Assembly: GCF_011040385.1 (NCBI RefSeq)
Contig: NZ_JAAIKB010000014.1
Span: forward strand, 62,001 to 126,000
DNA length: 64,000 nucleotides
DNA from: Falsiroseomonas algicola
Lineage (GTDB): Bacteria; Pseudomonadota; Alphaproteobacteria; Acetobacterales; Acetobacteraceae
Direction of reading: 5' to 3'
Shown here: in pieces, positions 63,466-64,000 of the stretch
Layout of the letters: every line of letters begins with the position of its first letter
How positions within the stretch are numbered: the first letter of the stretch is position 1
Notes under the pieces: model-generated
Databases searched by the model: none
What the model was told of the DNA's origin: nothing
The model's input: only the letters and a program-made list of their open reading frames with translations
Translations under genes and position numbers: made by a program

Positions 63466-64000
63466 TCAGATCAGCTGCCAGTCCGGGCTGACATCCAGCA
63501 CCACGCCGCCGCCCAGCACGCGGCTGCCGTCCATGTACCAGTTCACCACGGTGCCGCCGCCGCTCCGCCAGATCAGGTCGGCGCGGCCGTCGCCATTGAC
63601 GTCACCTAGCGCCTTGATGTCCCAGGACGTCTCCACCTGGCCGAGGCTGCCGCCGCCGATGATGGACAGGCCGTTCATCAGCCACACCACGACATCGCCC
63701 GTGGTGCCGTTGCGCCAGACCATGTCGGCACGCCCATCGGCGTTGAGGTCCGCAAGGCCGCGCACCTGCCAGTCGAGCCCGATCTGCGCCACCTGGCCTC
63801 CACCGGCCACGGTGTTGCCGTCCATCGCCCAGACCACGACCTCGCCGCTCGCGCCACGCCACAGGATGTCGGCGCGCCCATCGGCGTTGAAGTCGCCGAG
63901 GCCCGAGATGCTCCAGCTGGTCGCGACGGTGCCGATGCTGCGTTCGCCGCTGATGCCATAGACGCCGTCCAGGCGCTGCATGCTGACGGCGCCGGTCGAG
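63466..64000 (-). CDS. FG-GAP/VCBS-repeat protein, N-terminal part outside window
   Basis: The 3' end of a larger gene; at least 178 residues are visible and the frame stays open to base 64000. Three or more repeats of the FG-GAP/VCBS type are seen, each with a Ca-binding-like DFNADGRADILWR or DLNADGRADMVWR motif and a GVVVWLM strand (for example GDVVVWLMNGLSIIGGG). Such repeats form beta-propellers in secreted, often surface or adhesin-like proteins. The complete product and its export route cannot be judged. Confidence 0.78.
   Translation of the reverse strand, partial: STGAVSMQRLDGVYGISGERSIGTVATSWSISGLGDFNADGRADILWRGASGEVVVWAMDGNTVAGGGQVAQIGLDWQVRGLADLNADGRADMVWRNGTTGDVVVWLMNGLSIIGGGSLGQVETSWDIKALGDVNGDGRADLIWRSGGGTVVNWYMDGSRVLGGGVVLDVSPDWQLI

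Overview
This is a very GC-rich window (roughly 70 percent G+C) whose gene content points to an alphaproteobacterium, most likely an Acetobacteraceae member of the Roseomonas type. The pointers are a Caulobacter-type fliF-fliG-fliH-fliN-flbD-flhA flagellar operon, a CcrM (GANTC) methyltransferase, a NepR-like anti-sigma factor beside an ECF sigma factor, a split F0 ATP synthase operon with both b and b' subunits, and several tripartite-tricarboxylate (Bug/TctC) binding proteins. The lineage is inferred from gene content, not from a marker gene. No rRNA, tRNA, CRISPR array, prophage or insertion sequence was recognised.

Layout. 1-2.1 kb: trehalose synthesis (otsB 3' part, otsA). 2.1-4.5 kb: a BtuB-like TonB receptor under a cobalamin riboswitch. 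4.5-5.8 kb: two tandem ExoD-like membrane proteins, the second without a visible start codon. 5.9-8.5 kb: enoyl-CoA hydratase, a Bug protein and a DUF1194 protein. 8.6-15.1 kb: a catabolic/transport locus (2-aminoethylphosphonate transaminase, a polyamine-type ABC importer, an aspartoacylase-family deacylase, a DUF3830 protein), with a LysR regulator divergent from DUF3830. 16.2-20.9 kb: small secreted protein, OmpW, a divergent pair of Bug proteins, M24 peptidase, DUF1289 protein. 21-23.5 kb: formate-THF ligase, then an ECF sigma factor convergent with a NepR-like anti-sigma factor. 23.7-26.9 kb: SGNH hydrolase plus OpgC acyltransferase (likely glucan modification) and a TPR methyltransferase. 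27-35.8 kb: the flagellar operon on the minus strand. 36-45 kb: housekeeping and transport genes, a sulfatase-family hydrolase and a solitary CO-dehydrogenase-type molybdenum subunit. 45.3-52.1 kb: cupin, RNase HII, CcrM, a small protein with a double-glycine-like leader, an ABC exporter, NhaA. 52.2-60.6 kb: chemoreceptor, SMC, DsbA-like protein, DciA, MutY. 60.8-63.4 kb: F0 ATP synthase operon closed by an intrinsic terminator. The window ends inside an FG-GAP/VCBS-repeat protein.

Most adjacent genes overlap by 1-4 bases or lie within a few bases of each other, so long operons dominate; convergent gene pairs are separated by short, strong palindromes. The most unusual non-coding features are two arrays of short hairpins with 3-4-nt loops (12438-12550 and 48043-48202), a candidate CtrA box upstream of fliF, two GANTC sites in the leader of ccrM, and several short tandem repeats. 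Antisense frames are long throughout because of codon bias; these were judged to be shadows.
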